From Ancylostoma caninum (taxonomy: Eukaryota; Nematoda; Chromadorea; Rhabditida; Ancylostomatidae), in the NCBI GenBank assembly GCA_037903475.1, contig JBAJFG010000172.1, forward strand, positions 3,836,001 to 3,900,000: DNA of 64,000 nucleotides, in the 5' to 3' direction. Under the pieces are notes generated by a model. That model saw only the letters and a list, made by a program, of their open reading frames with translations. It was not told the DNA's origin and made no database searches. Positions 60,980 to 64,000 of the stretch are shown one piece after another; positions within the stretch are counted from its first letter, which is position 1; every line of letters starts with the position of its first letter. The translations under genes and the position numbers were made by a program.

Positions 60980-61303
60980 GAAACTCTATGAGCCTTATGC
61001 GAAAAAAGACTGAAATAAAATTAAGTAGAGAAGGATAGCTACGGAGCATGAAAAATAGTGCATTTTAAGCTCGTTCGAACGAAAGCAGAACCATCGTGGT
61101 AAAAAACGATCAGTAAAGGTGAGAAACCCACTCATGCCCGAGTCCGTGAGAATGGTTCGCGTGTGGATCGGCGCCGGCGCCCCCGTCGTCGGTGGTGCGC
61201 CCGTTCGATGACATGTCTGGAATCTGTCGCTCGCTACTTGGCAATTCGTCGCTACGACATGGCTCGTATCCGCCGGACATATCTGCGAGAATTCGAGCCA
61301 TGC
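60980..61303 (-). other. Candidate first exon(s) of an unidentified gene
   Basis: The ATG near 61303 opens MARILADMSGGYEPCRSDEL and continues through a polar stretch to HANHSHGLGH at donor gtgggttt (~61130). A good acceptor (ttttatttcag, ~61022) could extend it by 17 codons to a stop. Composition is protein-like (GC-rich, acidic/His-rich) but unrecognised; it is short and could be chance. Confidence 0.3.
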
Positions 61304-61439
61304 AACTAAACTCCCCACAAGCACCGTGATGCGAAAAGGAAAACCATAGCTGACGGAAACCGAGGGAAAATTGTTTGTGAGGAAACAGAATTGTTATTTT
61401 GTCCACAAAATGAATGGAGGAATGTGTTAAGGGCAACTA

Positions 61440-64000
61440 TCACTCGGTGGCTATGATCTATGATACAAGGCAAAGACATTGAGACTAGAAAACTTCAGAG
61501 AGACTGATCTAACATATAGGTTGTCTTATATCCGAAATTTTTCTCGAATATCCAATTTCCAATGTTTAAGCGACTACACTCAAGGTCATAGCAACCTCAC
61601 AACATGATAATTGCCCTAGACGGAGAAAAGGTGTTATGCAGTGATATTATATCCATCCAGAAATGTTAGGAAGCACAGGAGAAATTCACGAGCTCTGCGT
61701 AGTCCACCATGTTGCTGCAATTTCCGGATATCCAAGCACACGGCGGGCTTAATTAAAGAGCACCAACGCATTGCGTGTGCTGGGCGCTTATGGCCCATAG
61801 CTCCAAGAATTCCACAGCTTGTCCTCCTTTACTGGGATGGCACAGAATGATAACATAACCACAGGGAAGGAAACAGGGGGACGGGGAGTAGGTTAATCGT
61901 TTAAAATAATTGTGTAAGTATTGCGACGAACCCGAAGGTGGTTTTCAGCGCATACTACTACCTCTATCATTGCGATTCTTTTGGATGATTTTTCTTGATG
62001 AGAAAAACTTTCCCATGATGAGCTGGTACAAGTATCCCTACAAGACGCAAAATGAAAAAAGGTATTGGTTCCATGGGAACTAGTATGGACTAGTTCATCT
62101 TTTCGGCTCTTCGTTGAAAAAAAGCCGACACGTATAGTAATAATCGAACAGCTTGGTATTAAATTATATTCTCCATTAGGGAACATTTTACAACCATTTT
62201 CAATTGTTCAAATTATCAATGTTTGTCTAAAATTCACAGCAATAATGCCGTCTTACTGTAATTTCTTTTCGTCGACGATCAAATTGTTCACACTGGACGT
62301 GAATGAAGCACACGAAATTCTCGACTGCCCCGCAAATAGCTAATTATGGAGATACAGTTTAATCAACACTGAAATAAAAGACTGTAAAACGCTGCATCAC
62401 TATAAAACACCGCATTACTTTTTTCTTTGAACTAGCTTACTGTTAGTTCAATTTTGATGATGACTGAAATAGAATAAATAAAATAAGAAAGACATGGCAG
62501 AGAAAAGCTGCGAAAGAAATGGAGACAAAAAATGACAACGGATAACCAACTATACTTAGTTCAGTGTGGTTTCAAACTGCTCCGAGGTACAAAGGCAATA
62601 TGTACATTTGACAGGAACTTATGTATGGCAATGCAAATGGAAAACTTCGTTTTAGTAATTGGAAAACTCGTTTGCCGAACAGTCAAACGATGTGTACTGC
62701 CTCTGGACTTCAGAGTGTGGACAACTTCCAGAAAAGAACAATTGATCGATTTCCTGATGAGCTTTATCACTACGCAGTCAAAGGAGTCAATTATTCATTT
62801 GCAATGGTATATCGAAAATTTCCGAAGAAAAAACCTATATCCAACAGGATTTCCCCTTCCGTATAGCAAAATTAGTTCTTTGTTATTTCTAAATCTGGAT
62901 TTTACTTTTTCTAGCAAGAGTTGTTGGCAGAAAATCATAAGATGATAAAAAGCCGTTTGTGGCAAGGAAAGTCACTGGATGCGCATCGCTGTGCCACATG
63001 TTTCTGATCATTTCTCACACCAAGACAGCACAAAGAAGACACAGACGACGCGATTCACACGTCGATTACAAAATAAGCCAGAAAACGGGGGTATATTTTG
63101 TTTTAAAATTTGTCAGCAAGCAAGGCAACAATTGAAAACACTCGCACAGTTCAGTAAAGCAACACTGCAAGGTAATTTTAGTAACACACGAGTACAACGC
63201 GCGCGGGAAATGCCTTGAAAGCGCGAAAGAAAAAAGCGGCAACCTAGAAAAGGTTCATCGTAAGTCGTATACACCTGAAAGATAAGTATATGAAATGTAA
63301 ATTGAACGAAACACTAGAAAACCGACCAATTTTTGCAATTTGTAGCGTTAGGGCCGACATCACGCTTAGCACGCGTAGCTTGTCATTTTAGCAAATTTAG
63401 CTTGCGGATGAGTCATCAGTTTGGAGCAAACGAAGGCCGTTATCGAACCCGACACATTCCGTGTACCTTCGTCAGATGGTAAGCGATAACTCTGACCCAA
63501 TCTACTGAACTCAATAACCAAACAACGATCAATGATGGAAAGAAGAACGAAACGAAAGGAAACTTAGAAAAAACCAAGGAAATCCATAGAGCGGGGAATG
63601 GAATGAGCAAATTTTCACGGGCAAAAATCGGTTCCGCATAAAACAGATCGAAAAAACGGATCATCAATGGAAACGTAACGATTGCACCCAAAAGGATAGC
63701 GATAAGCCCAGTCATGTGTGAAAACCAGCTACACGGAGGGAACCGGAAAGAATTGTGCATTTTCGCGTCTTCGCCGATACATCACTGCAGAAAACGTCGG
63801 CTACAGTGCGCCGAAATAGACGTCAGCGGGGCGTCGAGCATGCAAAATCGCACAAAAACTTCAAAATTTCGTGTCTTCACGAAGAATTCGATGCAGTACT
63901 GGACAGGTGGCCGTTACACGGTAGTGCGTTAAGCCGTTAGGTTGTACTGGACAGAGGTATAAAGCCCTATCAAATTTGCGAGCTTCCTAGCTATTAGGAA
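61440..64000. other. Right end; no supported gene
   Basis: The frame 63440-63760 (minus) begins with a hydrophobic helix (MTGLIAILLGAIVTFPLMIR) and stays aromatic-rich. Without splice evidence or homology it is only a candidate membrane-protein exon. Remaining ORFs are short and overlap on both strands. Confidence 0.35.

Noticed and set aside
1..64000. CRISPR arrays, bacterial operons, riboswitches, prophage
   Set aside because: The sequence is a eukaryotic, intron-containing nuclear genome; the repeats found are minisatellites, SINEs and DNA transposons.

Overview
The window is eukaryotic. Genes are split into short exons with GT(GC)-AG introns, intergenic DNA is AT-rich and full of transposon debris, and the recognisable genes are animal genes with nematode-like architecture. 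Several single-domain Kunitz inhibitor genes with signal peptides, a mariner element and tRNA-derived SINEs fit a clade V (rhabditid/strongylid) parasitic nematode such as a hookworm. The species is an inference; no species-specific marker was recognised.

Layout. (1) 0-11 kb: a four-exon rps-2 gene (40S ribosomal protein uS5) on the minus strand, with two sibling H/ACA-type snoRNA candidates in its introns. It is followed by GC-rich inverted-repeat elements and three poorly resolved minus-strand genes, two of them with signal peptides. (2) 11-13.3 kb: a decayed full-length mariner (11130-12411) and a small hAT-type MITE with a perfect 8-bp target duplication. (3) 13.4-36.6 kb: a Kunitz-inhibitor cluster of five apparently intact genes (three minus, two plus) that share one three-exon plan, plus two broken copies. 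One broken copy is part of a large inverted duplication and is split by a 2.7-kb hAT-like element that itself contains a nested inverted-repeat element. The cluster also holds a five-unit ~390-bp array of paired His-like and Cys-like tRNA sequences, tRNA-derived SINEs (one pair head-to-head) and a 120-bp minisatellite. (4) 36.6-41.4 kb: a tRNA-His-like gene and a degenerate hammerhead-ribozyme-like motif, otherwise little. (5) 41.5-44.65 kb: a complete five-exon gene for an RD3-domain protein (plus strand). (6) 45-55.7 kb: gene-poor DNA with two TTCGAA-rich minisatellites, MITEs and a possible secreted-protein gene near 51 kb. (7) 55.7-59.9 kb: dnj-14, the synaptic-vesicle cysteine string protein, complete in seven coding exons on the minus strand. 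(8) 60-64 kb: only weak candidate exons.

The conserved genes (rps-2, RD3-like, dnj-14) are housekeeping or neuronal and appear functionally unrelated. The Kunitz cluster is the accessory, fast-evolving part of the window. Exon models were assembled by eye from reading frames, splice sites and phase agreement.
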